Source: Candidatus Helarchaeota archaeon (GTDB lineage Archaea > Asgardarchaeota > Lokiarchaeia > Helarchaeales > JABXJV01). From it: 5,487 bases of DNA. Under the pieces are notes generated by a model. That model was not told where the DNA came from, searched no databases, and saw only the letters and a program-made list of their open reading frames with translations. Position numbers and translations under genes: made by a program. The stretch covers positions 1 through 5,487 of the forward strand of contig JABXJV010000248.1 in assembly GCA_013375355.1 (NCBI GenBank). The letters are read 5' to 3'. Below are positions 1 to 5,272 of the stretch, piece after piece; within the stretch, counting starts at the first letter, position 1; every line of letters begins with the position of its first letter.

Positions 1-20
1 ATGTAACGTGTTTTACTCAA
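1..20 (-). CDS. 5' end of a minus-strand gene running off the left edge
   Basis: Only the first six codons are inside the window, so the product cannot be named. On the minus strand a TTG at 20-18 opens a reading frame (Met-Ser-Lys-Thr-Arg-Tyr) without a stop up to the edge. What supports a real start is upstream: a perfect GGAGGT Shine-Dalgarno at 33-28 ends 7 nt before the TTG, and a TTTAAATA TATA-like box at 66-59 would place transcription start near 37, giving a short leader. A second in-frame TTG at 35-33 is possible but would lie over the SD itself. TTG starts with strong SDs also occur elsewhere in this window (568). The call rests on signals, not on protein similarity. Confidence 0.45.
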
Positions 21-27
21 AATAATT

Positions 28-66
28 ACCTCCAACCTTCCTTGATCATAATATTCAGTATTTAAA
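28..66 (-). promoter_or_regulatory. TATA box and Shine-Dalgarno for the left-edge gene
   Basis: On the minus strand, TTTAAATA (66-59) closely matches the archaeal TATA consensus. About 22-25 nt further on, near 37-40, is the expected start point, followed by GGAGGT (33-28), a 6-nt match to the archaeal anti-SD. Spacings of TATA to inferred start and of SD to TTG are all in the normal range. The rest of 67-178, between this promoter and the LRR gene, is very AT-rich and I see no gene in it. Confidence 0.45.
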
Positions 67-178
67 CAATTCGTTTGTATTTGAATTTTATTTGAATTCC
101 TTATAAAATTTTATGAAAAATATGAAGAAATAGAATTTAAATAATGAAAAAAGACAAACTACAAACATTATTAAATAT

Positions 179-475
179 TTATCTTCTAATGCTTTTACAA
201 TATTCAATTATTGCTTTTATTCCTTTTTTATATAAAACTTGATACTCATTTGATAAAGAATTTTCATAGAGAGTCAATTTTTGTAAATTTGAAAGCCCTT
301 CAATTTCAGTAATTTTATTATTCGAAAGTAATAACGTTTGTAAATTGGATAGCCCACCGCAAGGACACTTGAATTCATTGGTATGATTCGTGCCGTATTG
401 CTTGGAAATTCTACCACATGCACATTTCAAAAGCAAACTATAATCAAAATAGAAATAATTTATTTCAAAGTCCAT
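179..475 (-). CDS. small Cys-knuckle plus leucine-rich-repeat protein
   Basis: A 98-residue protein in two parts. Residues 17-40 carry two CxCG motifs (C18-A-C20-G and C37-P-C39-G, 16 residues between the pairs), which looks like a minimal zinc-binding knuckle. It is followed without linker by two leucine-rich repeats (GLSNLQTLLLSNNKITEIE and GLSNLQKLTLYENSLSNEY, starting at 41 and 60), then a cap with a conserved-looking tail, GIKAIIEYCKS (85-95). LRR proteins ending in a similar helical cap are, from general knowledge, abundant in Lokiarchaeia, where they often neighbour small GTPases; none is visible here. The repeat period is 19 residues, shorter than the usual 22 of SDS22-like LRRs. The repeat is also clear in DNA (281-299 and 338-355). 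Two LRRs are too few for a normal solenoid, so this may be the shortened remnant of a longer gene. The ATG at 475 has no close SD; AAGGAT lies 15 nt upstream. Role unknown; a protein-binding module is the reasonable guess. Confidence 0.7.
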   Translation of the reverse strand: MDFEINYFYFDYSLLLKCACGRISKQYGTNHTNEFKCPCGGLSNLQTLLLSNNKITEIEGLSNLQKLTLYENSLSNEYQVLYKKGIKAIIEYCKSIRR

Positions 476-567
476 AATTTAATGATTTTTATCCTTTTTT
501 AAAAATTTAAAAGAGTTTTTGAGAAATAATAATTATAATTAAAATTACAAAATAATGAGGTGGTTGA
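476..567. promoter_or_regulatory. divergent intergenic promoter region
   Basis: This 92-bp spacer separates two divergent genes and should hold both promoters. For the minus-strand LRR gene, TTTTAAAT at 512-505 lies about 30 nt before the ATG, which with the absence of a good SD suggests a nearly leaderless transcript. For the plus-strand membrane protein, an AT-only block around 524-540 (AATAATAATTATAATT) is the only TATA candidate, and GAGGTG at 557-562 is a clear SD ending 5 nt before the TTG at 568. That SD is why TTG 568 is chosen over the out-of-frame ATG at 555. TATA positions in such AT-rich DNA are uncertain. Confidence 0.4.
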
Positions 568-1047
568 TTGGAGAAACCTTCCGCTTTTGTATTAGGTCTA
601 CTTGTATTGATTTTATCGGTAATACCAATATTACCAATAATTTTACCATATCAAAGATTGCCATTTTTTCCATTTCTATTATTTTTATATATTGGTTTAG
701 TAATGAATATCGCCGCTGGCATATTACTTCTTATTGGTGGTATTAAGGTTCATAAGAAGGTCGAAGGTACAGGATTTGGCATTGGTTGTGGTGGTTGGGT
801 CATTATTATAATATATTCAATCATTGGAATTTTAGGGAATCAATGGGCAATTGCTGAAACAATTAATGAAATGATTTTTTATGTCGTAACGTTCGAAAAT
901 TCTACTGGGATATTTATTGCATTAACTCTTTGGCCAGATATTGCATTATTTACAGGACGGATTGTTATTAACATAGTTGGTCTTTGTTGTATTATCGGAT
1001 CATCAGTTCTTGGAACAATTGCTTTTATAATAGTTAAAAAAGCCTAA
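568..1047 (+). CDS. four-helix integral membrane protein, function unknown
   Basis: A 159-residue very hydrophobic protein that I do not recognise. Likely membrane helices lie at about 7-27, 35-58, 75-91 and 132-156. The stretch 92-130 is less hydrophobic and has Glu and Asp, so it is probably an extracytoplasmic loop, though 113-128 could dip into the membrane. The basic segment KVHKK (60-64) between helices 2 and 3 and the C-terminal VKKA fit the positive-inside rule, placing both ends in the cytoplasm. Gly and Cys residues occur at 71-76 (GIGCGG) and C140-C141; no catalytic motif is visible. The start is a TTG preceded by a GAGGTG Shine-Dalgarno with 5-nt spacing. The gene appears monocistronic: it is divergent from its left neighbour, convergent with its right one, and ends on a T8 tract. 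Small orphan membrane proteins of this kind are common in Asgard genomes, but no function can be assigned. Confidence 0.7.
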   Translation: MEKPSAFVLGLLVLILSVIPILPIILPYQRLPFFPFLLFLYIGLVMNIAAGILLLIGGIKVHKKVEGTGFGIGCGGWVIIIIYSIIGILGNQWAIAETINEMIFYVVTFENSTGIFIALTLWPDIALFTGRIVINIVGLCCIIGSSVLGTIAFIIVKKA

Positions 1048-1055
1048 TTTTTTTT
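1048..1055 (+). terminator. T8 tract directly after the membrane-protein stop
   Basis: Eight consecutive T residues follow immediately after the TAA stop at 1045-1047. In archaea, T-runs on the non-template strand are sufficient intrinsic termination signals without a hairpin, so this is a plausible terminator for the preceding gene. It is based on position and sequence only. Confidence 0.5.
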
Positions 1056-1433
1056 ATGCTTTAAATATGGACTACATTTTTACAATTTTATAGCAATATA
1101 AAACTCGGAAAGATGGTTTATTTTCTTTTATTAATAGATTTAATGGCTCTATTAGCTAATTTTATAACTTTTCTCTAAAGAATTAATCGATAATTTATAG
1201 TATGATAAATCTGCCATCTTTCTGACTGGTTTAGTGTAACCAATCTTCCATTTTTTCGATCTCATTTTTTTGAACATTTGTTAAAAAAAATCACGAAAAA
1301 ATTCCGATCTTTTAATCATCACTTGATTTTTCGAATAAAGTGGACATTCAGAGAAATTTAAAAAGTCAGAAGGACTTACAAGATTTTGTTTAAAGAAATC
1401 CCTTATAATTCAAGGAGGAGAAAATTGTAGAAT
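1056..1433. other. gene-free convergent intergenic region
   Basis: This stretch of about 380 bp lies between two convergent genes. I see no credible coding region: all frames are closed by frequent stops. It holds short inverted repeats only: a 9-bp pair GAAAGATGG (1108-1116) / CCATCTTTC (1214-1222), a TGGTT/AACCA mini-hairpin near 1227-1242, the AT-rich double hairpin at 1250-1302 listed separately, and an AAGTC/GACTT hairpin at 1363-1377. Near its right end an isolated AAGGAGG (1412-1418) looks like a plus-strand ribosome-binding site, but the TTG that follows it is directly followed by TAG. No tRNA or known RNA family is recognisable. Confidence 0.5.
1250..1302. terminator. AT-rich double hairpin, possible bidirectional terminator
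   Basis: An outer 9-bp perfect inverted repeat (ATTTTTTCG at 1250-1258, CGAAAAAAT at 1294-1302) encloses an inner hairpin whose arms at 1264-1275 and 1280-1291 pair at 11 of 12 positions around a 4-nt loop (ATTT). The structure places T6-T7 runs on the plus strand and an A8 run (T8 on the minus strand) between convergent genes, which is where a two-way terminator would be expected. In DNA this AT-rich some self-complementarity arises by chance, so the call is tentative. Confidence 0.35.
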
Positions 1434-2036
1434 CTATTCCCCATGAAGCAATTTCGTACGCAAATCTTTTTCAATTTCTATAAAATTTGAAAGATTTTTT
1501 TCTAACAATGATTTTAAAAGCCGTTCAAGAACATTGGAATAATCTTGTTCATCAAGGTCCAACTGGGTTTTATATCTTTCAATTTTTTCTTGAGTTACGA
1601 GCATTATGGATAATACACGATTCATAGCTTGTGTGACATTCATTACTGAATCATGCCATAACTTTTTAATATGGAATATATTATGAATAAAATCTTCTTG
1701 TGATGCAAGAGAAAACATCCGTACTGATTCCTTTATTTCTTCCGCACTTCCTGCTTCATCAAGGGTTTTCTTCAATGAATGATGTAAATTATTTATTCCA
1801 CTAAGTGCTTGCTTACGGAGAATAAACCAAGTCTTCATATCCTTTATTCCACTTTCAACTATTGCAATATCTTCCGAAATTTTTTTAATCACTTCTTCGA
1901 CTTGTTCTAGAAGTTCATCTTTAATTAGAACAGAGGGTGATCTAACTCTAACACCAGAAAAGTCCTTTTCTATTAAACTGACAAGCTCAAGGACTTTCGA
2001 TATTCCATTCAGTAAATTTGATATGCTCGGTTCCAT
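1434..2036 (-). CDS. all-helical protein of unknown function
   Basis: A 200-residue acidic/basic mixed protein that I do not recognise. It has no cysteine, no signal peptide and no membrane segment. Nearly the whole sequence looks helical with heptad-like spacing of Leu/Ile/Val, especially 38-66 (DELLEQVEEVIKKISEDIAI), 78-93, 112-160 and 165-197, suggesting a helical bundle or coiled coil and a cytoplasmic location. A short Pro/Ser-containing break around 29-37 separates an N-terminal helix (1-25) from the rest. The ATG at 2036 is supported by an AAGGAAG Shine-Dalgarno at 2050-2044, 7 nt upstream. It lies 127 bp downstream of mfnE on the same strand, so read-through from the methanofuran operon is possible, but the gap holds its own TATA-like candidates. 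Nothing in the protein links it to methanofuran synthesis; a structural or scaffold role is only a guess. Confidence 0.7.
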   Translation of the reverse strand: MEPSISNLLNGISKVLELVSLIEKDFSGVRVRSPSVLIKDELLEQVEEVIKKISEDIAIVESGIKDMKTWFILRKQALSGINNLHHSLKKTLDEAGSAEEIKESVRMFSLASQEDFIHNIFHIKKLWHDSVMNVTQAMNRVLSIMLVTQEKIERYKTQLDLDEQDYSNVLERLLKSLLEKNLSNFIEIEKDLRTKLLHGE

Positions 2037-2043
2037 TTCAGTT

Positions 2044-2091
2044 CTTCCTTGATTTTTAGTTTTTTTATGAAAAAATTGATTTGTTTAAAAA
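2044..2091 (-). promoter_or_regulatory. putative promoter and RBS of the 200-aa helical protein
   Basis: The minus strand shows TTTTTAAAC around 2091-2083 as a possible TATA element, placing transcription start near 2060, and then AAGGAAG (2050-2044) as a ribosome-binding site 7 nt before the ATG. A second TATA-like TATTTAAAA is at 2115-2107. The first overlaps a perfect AT-only inverted repeat, TTAAAAATT-A-AATTTTTAA (2085-2103), which could be an operator or chance. The RBS is more secure than the TATA choice. Confidence 0.35.
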
Positions 2092-2163
2092 TTAAATTTT
2101 TAAGACTTTTAAATACAATGTAATTCTATTTTAATACTTTACTAAAATCCTCATTTAATTTGA

Positions 2164-2838
2164 TTAAGGAGTAATCTTAGAGCAAATAGCATTTTTTCCA
2201 TTTAAAATCTGACTAATTCTATCTGGAAAATTACCATTTAATAAATAAACTACAACTTTATATTTTTTTATAAAATTTGGCAGAGCTCTATCTACACAAC
2301 TTTCGTCGTATTTTTTAAGATCCACTGCCTTTATTAATGGGATTAATTGAGCATCAGGATTTTTTTTAGGATCTGCGGTATATAGCCCATCGACATCTTT
2401 AACTAGAATAACTGAAGTTATTTTGAGCTTATCTGCTAAATAAACGGCTATCGAATCACTAGTTACATCCCAAGAATGGGGAATTTCATTTAATTCTAAT
2501 ACTATATTTGATGGAAGTAAAATTGGGATTTTTGATTGGATTAATAATTGTTGAGTATTATCCAGATTATTTGTTAAGATCCCCTCTTCAATATATTCTG
2601 CTATTAGAATTCCAACGAGATCTTCTGTAACAATTGCCAATTTGTGAGCTGTGGAATCTGAAAAACCATATTTTAAATGGTATTGACGAACTAGATCTGC
2701 AAATGCTCCTCCACCTGGAAGTATTACGATTGAATGCACTTTTATAATATGTTTAAATGTTTTAAGTAACTTTTTCAAAGTTACTGGATTACTTAATAGA
2801 CTTCCTCCAATTTTAATGAGTGCTTTCATTTTTATCAC
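2164..2838 (-). CDS. mfnE: MfnE, [5-(aminomethyl)furan-3-yl]methyl phosphate kinase
   Basis: A 224-residue amino-acid-kinase (carbamate/aspartate kinase fold) protein. In methanofuran biosynthesis MfnE uses ATP to convert 5-(aminomethyl)-3-furanmethanol phosphate to its diphosphate, the activated substrate for MfnF. Visible motifs: KIGGSLL (9-15) and LPGGGAFADLVR (40-51) for the glycine-rich nucleotide/phosphate loops, WDVTSDSIAVYLADKL (123-138), which is the substrate-side signature of this archaeal subfamily, VKDVDGLYTADPK (146-158) for ATP binding, and NGNFPDRI (201-208) near the C-terminus. The length suits a cytoplasmic short-chain kinase without a regulatory ACT domain. As drawn, it starts with GTG at 2838, overlapping the mfnF stop by 4 nt. 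The ATG at 2829 (221 aa, MKALIKIGG) may be the true start, because GTGAT just upstream looks like a Shine-Dalgarno. Assignment rests on motifs plus the neighbouring mfnF and mfnD; alone it could be confused with other small amino-acid kinases. Confidence 0.88.
   Translation of the reverse strand: MIKMKALIKIGGSLLSNPVTLKKLLKTFKHIIKVHSIVILPGGGAFADLVRQYHLKYGFSDSTAHKLAIVTEDLVGILIAEYIEEGILTNNLDNTQQLLIQSKIPILLPSNIVLELNEIPHSWDVTSDSIAVYLADKLKITSVILVKDVDGLYTADPKKNPDAQLIPLIKAVDLKKYDESCVDRALPNFIKKYKVVVYLLNGNFPDRISQILNGKNAICSKITP
2830..2838 (-). promoter_or_regulatory. RBS that may decide the mfnE start
   Basis: On the minus strand GTGAT (2838-2834) is followed by four A residues and then ATG (2829-2827). 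GTGAT is the 3' part of the archaeal SD consensus GGAGGTGAT. This suggests that the GTG annotated as start is really part of the ribosome-binding site and that translation begins at ATG 2829. Confidence 0.4.
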
Positions 2839-3908
2839 TTTTGATTTTTATTTAATGAATCATAAAGCATCTTTGCTATTGAAATGGATGGAGCAACTAA
2901 AGCTCCCTCACCGCCAATTAGCGAATCAAAATCAATAATCTTCTTATAACTTAAATCTTCAGCAGCTTTCCTTGCTAGAAAATCTTTTCCAAGACCAGTA
3001 ACAACAACGGGAAAATCCATATCTGGGGTAATTTTATATTTTTGAGTAACTTGTATTAATCCATCTTTAATCTGCTCTAATTGTTTTTCATAAATTTCTT
3101 CTGCTATATTTTCAATTTCTTCTTTTGAAAACATTTCGATATCAGCACAAACAACCCGTGCTAATCTGGCATAAGAGTTTTCTAAATCATTATCTCTACC
3201 ATCTGCAGTATCACATTTGTATTCATCTCTCGTTATGTTTCCTAAAATTAAATGGGCATCTGCAACGAGTGCAAATTTTTCAAACGAAATTCGGCAAGGT
3301 TTTCCTTTAATCTCGACTGTTCTAACAATTGATGGTATTGTTGCTCGTAATGAGCCAGTATATGCTAATTCCCCAGCAATTAACCTGTCTAGATCGGTCT
3401 TACTCTCTGTCGCAATTTTACCCTTAATAATCGGTATAATATCAGTTGTTGTACTACCTATGTCGATCAATATACAATTGGGAACATAATGTCCTACTAA
3501 ATAACAAGTTGCAACCCAATTCGAAGCTGCTACTAATAATGGGGCATGAATAGCTTTTGAGATAGAAATAAAATTTCCATTAACCGTTAAGACATGGCAG
3601 TTTTTTTCGGGAAATACTTTTTTAAATGAATTTAAAATATGGTTAATCCCTTCACGCTTTGTATAAAAAGCATCTGACAACTCTGCAGTCATTGTTATTG
3701 CTATTAAATCAGGTTTAGCTAAAATCATGGTTGAATAAATTTCAGATAAAATTTCTGGTAATTTTTCACGTTCTTTTAACCACATAGGATAAAATTTCGA
3801 TTGAATTTTAAAACTTTCAATCTTTTCATTTTCTATCTCAACTAATGCAGCTTTAATATTTACTCCTCCAACATCCCAACCAATAATTTTCAAATTAATT
3901 CTCACCAC
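2835..3908 (-). CDS. mfnF: MfnF, methanofuran core (APMF-Glu) synthase
   Basis: A 357-residue ASKHA-fold protein of the hydantoinase/oxoprolinase-related family long annotated as 'H4MPT-linked C1 transfer pathway protein'. MfnF condenses the aminomethylfuran diphosphate made by MfnE with gamma-glutamyltyramine made by MfnD, releasing pyrophosphate and forming the ether-linked core of methanofuran. Seen in order: phosphate-1 motif IIGWDVGGVNIKAAL (8-22), the family signature MTAELSDAFYTKREGI (73-88), phosphate-2 motif LIDIGSTTTDIIPI (147-160), GELAYTGSLRATIPSI (179-194), the adenosine-type glycine segment VVTGLGKDFLA (302-312) and GGEGALVAPSISIA (332-345). Length is normal for the family. As drawn it begins with GTG at 3908, overlapping mfnD by 14 nt. 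A TTG at 3893 (352 aa, MKIIGWDVGG) fits the usual N-terminus better and has GGTGA 8 nt upstream. The overlaps on both sides show one operon and probably coupled translation. Confidence 0.92.
   Translation of the reverse strand: MVRINLKIIGWDVGGVNIKAALVEIENEKIESFKIQSKFYPMWLKEREKLPEILSEIYSTMILAKPDLIAITMTAELSDAFYTKREGINHILNSFKKVFPEKNCHVLTVNGNFISISKAIHAPLLVAASNWVATCYLVGHYVPNCILIDIGSTTTDIIPIIKGKIATESKTDLDRLIAGELAYTGSLRATIPSIVRTVEIKGKPCRISFEKFALVADAHLILGNITRDEYKCDTADGRDNDLENSYARLARVVCADIEMFSKEEIENIAEEIYEKQLEQIKDGLIQVTQKYKITPDMDFPVVVTGLGKDFLARKAAEDLSYKKIIDFDSLIGGEGALVAPSISIAKMLYDSLNKNQK
3894..3906 (-). promoter_or_regulatory. RBS that may decide the mfnF start
   Basis: The minus strand reads GGTGA (3906-3902), 8 nt, then TTG (3893-3891). 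The two upstream GTG codons (3908 and 3905) make up this SD-like motif, so TTG 3893, which begins just after the mfnD TAA (3897-3895), is a good competing start. TTG starts with SDs are used elsewhere in the window. Confidence 0.4.
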
Positions 3909-5118
3909 TTAATAATTCTTTTTTTATATTTTCAAATTGTCTTTTTGAATCATTTAAGTTTTCTTGATATGAACAAATAAAAGCCGAAGTTTGTTCATTT
4001 TCTCTTCCTTTAACCACAAATGGCGGAGAAACTATCCCTTTCTTAAAATATTTCTTTTTAAATTCTTTTAATGTTAGATTAGGAATAATTAGATCTACTT
4101 TTGAAAAATAAGAATAGCCAAAGAATTCAAATTGCGGTAATTCATCTTTTTCAAAAATGAGCAAATTGATTATTGCTTTTATTAGATTTTGTTTCGAAAC
4201 TGATTTTATACCTACATAAGAAGTTGTCAATCGAGGATTAATTTCCATAAAATACGCTTTTTCAGGAGTAAGGACATAATCTATACCAATATATCCTTTT
4301 AAACCTTTTATGTTCTTTATTATTTTTTTAGAATGGGTAATAACTTCATTTTTTAAAGGATGATCAAATGGTGTAAAACCACCCAGATAGGTTGAACTTT
4401 GAAGATCAATATCCTGGTAGTTCAACGTTAGAGGAATTATCTGATTCTTCCCAATTATAAGACTTAAACTTGCATCGACTCCTTCTATATACTCCTGAAT
4501 GATGAATTTATCCTCTTTTGATTCATTTCTAACTTTCTCTACAGCTTGGGAAATCTGATCCTTACTTTGTATTAAAGAAATTCCAGCACAAGCTACTCCA
4601 TCTAAGGGTTTTATTACAAATGGCAATCCAATATTTTTTGATTCTTGAAAAACATTCTCTGGCGGTATATCAATTGAAATCAATTTTGTTTGTGGAATTT
4701 CTGCAATATTTTCTATTTTTTTTATGGTTTGATATTTGTCAGTAGTTGTTTTTATTGAGGATGCTGAAGGTCCCAATAAGGAAATTTTTTTATTTTCTGT
4801 TAATTCTGCAAGATTATATAAAATATTTTCAGTTTCAGGAGCAATTAAAAAAGCTGTATCAATGGAATTAGATAAGATTTCATTAAATTTGGCATTAAAA
4901 TTATCTTTATGCGAAATTTCAATAATTCTATCTGCATTAATAGGGGGATCAAACCTTTTAATTCGATAATCCAAAGTTGAGATTATTTCATGCTCAGTAT
5001 TATCAAAATCTGCTAAAATCGAACTGAGCATAGCGTACCCCTCACTAAGAATAGAATTAGATACAGGCTGTGATGCACTGCCACCCCCTGAAAAAAATTC
5101 AAACACAAAAATTCGCAT
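3895..5118 (-). CDS. mfnD: MfnD, tyramine--L-glutamate ligase (ATP-grasp)
   Basis: A 407-residue ATP-grasp ligase. MfnD joins the gamma-carboxyl of L-glutamate to the amino group of tyramine with ATP hydrolysis, giving gamma-glutamyltyramine for MfnF. The N-terminus MRIFVFEFFSGGGSASQ (1-17) with LSEGYAML (24-31) is the typical opening of this archaeal subfamily. The ATP-grasp core follows: LGPSASSIKTTTDKYQT (115-131), the ATP-binding LPFVIKPLDGVACAGI (165-180, with K170), FIIQEYIEGVDAS (205-217), GYIGIDYVL (275-283) and the metal-binding MEINPRLTTSY (291-301, E292 and N294). The tail after about 330 is less conserved. The ATG at 5118 has no SD; a TATA box 27 nt upstream suggests a leaderless mRNA and a first-gene position in the operon. 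Generic ATP-grasp ligases share the core, so the specific substrate call depends on the adjacent mfnF and mfnE. Tyramine would come from MfnA, which is not in the window. Confidence 0.88.
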   Translation of the reverse strand: MRIFVFEFFSGGGSASQPVSNSILSEGYAMLSSILADFDNTEHEIISTLDYRIKRFDPPINADRIIEISHKDNFNAKFNEILSNSIDTAFLIAPETENILYNLAELTENKKISLLGPSASSIKTTTDKYQTIKKIENIAEIPQTKLISIDIPPENVFQESKNIGLPFVIKPLDGVACAGISLIQSKDQISQAVEKVRNESKEDKFIIQEYIEGVDASLSLIIGKNQIIPLTLNYQDIDLQSSTYLGGFTPFDHPLKNEVITHSKKIIKNIKGLKGYIGIDYVLTPEKAYFMEINPRLTTSYVGIKSVSKQNLIKAIINLLIFEKDELPQFEFFGYSYFSKVDLIIPNLTLKEFKKKYFKKGIVSPPFVVKGRENEQTSAFICSYQENLNDSKRQFENIKKELLSGEN

Positions 5119-5139
5119 AGATAGTTTTATTTTATGTCT

Positions 5140-5159
5140 TATTTTAAAACATTTTTAAA
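5140..5159 (-). promoter_or_regulatory. leaderless promoter of the mfnDFE operon
   Basis: On the minus strand, TTTTAAAATA (5149-5140) is centred about 27 nt before the mfnD ATG, the spacing expected when transcription starts at or next to the start codon. No SD is present between it and the ATG, in agreement with a leaderless transcript. A second TATA-like TTTAAAAA at 5159-5152 would give a leader of about 10-12 nt. Which is used cannot be told from sequence. Confidence 0.45.
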
Positions 5160-5196
5160 TAATTTAGTAAAGTATTTAATTGAAAAATAAGTTGGT

Positions 5197-5262
5197 GAAC
5201 CTTGCCTCCGCTTGATGGAGGGAGTAGGATTTTTTTCAAAATCTACAGCGGAGGCAAAGTTC
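5197..5262 (-). repeat. GC-rich 16-bp inverted repeat with nested hairpin
   Basis: Arms GAACCTTGCCTCCGCT (5197-5212) and AGCGGAGGCAAAGTTC (5247-5262) pair at 15 of 16 positions; the C5201/A5258 mismatch becomes a G-U wobble in minus-strand RNA. Inside, GTAG(G)ATTTT (5224-5233) pairs with AAAATCTAC (5238-5246) with one bulged G and a 4-nt loop. An 11-nt one-sided bulge (5213-5223) carries GGAGG, which can also pair with CCTCC of the left arm. The structure begins 10 nt after the stop of the right-edge gene on the minus strand and is followed by a short T-run (5188-5184 on that strand). It may be a terminator, an mRNA 3' element, a structured RNA, or a small mobile repeat; no clear target-site duplication flanks it. 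Confidence 0.75.
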
Positions 5263-5272
5263 TGAAATTAAG

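Noticed and set aside
144..242. A 32-aa hydrophobic plus-strand open frame from ATG 144, antisense to the end of the LRR gene
   Set aside because: No SD, mostly overlaps the better-supported LRR gene, and its hydrophobicity follows from antisense AT-rich codons.
555..746. Plus-strand open frame from ATG 555
   Set aside because: Lies in another frame of the membrane-protein gene; the GAGGTG SD at 557-562 serves TTG 568 and overlaps this ATG.
2085..2103. Perfect AT-only inverted repeat TTAAAAATT-A-AATTTTTAA as an operator
   Set aside because: Such palindromes are common by chance in DNA of this composition; kept only as a remark in the promoter entry.
3125..3489. Two plus-strand open frames antisense to mfnF
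   Set aside because: Shadows of a strongly supported gene; no motifs and no ribosome-binding site of note.
4736..4969. Plus-strand open frame antisense to mfnD
   Set aside because: Shadow of the ATP-grasp gene, with no independent signal.
5197..5262. The inverted repeat as a riboswitch or RBS-sequestering leader of mfnD
   Set aside because: It lies about 80 nt upstream of the mfnD ATG and beyond the TATA box, so it would not be in the mfnD transcript unless there is read-through from the right-edge gene.
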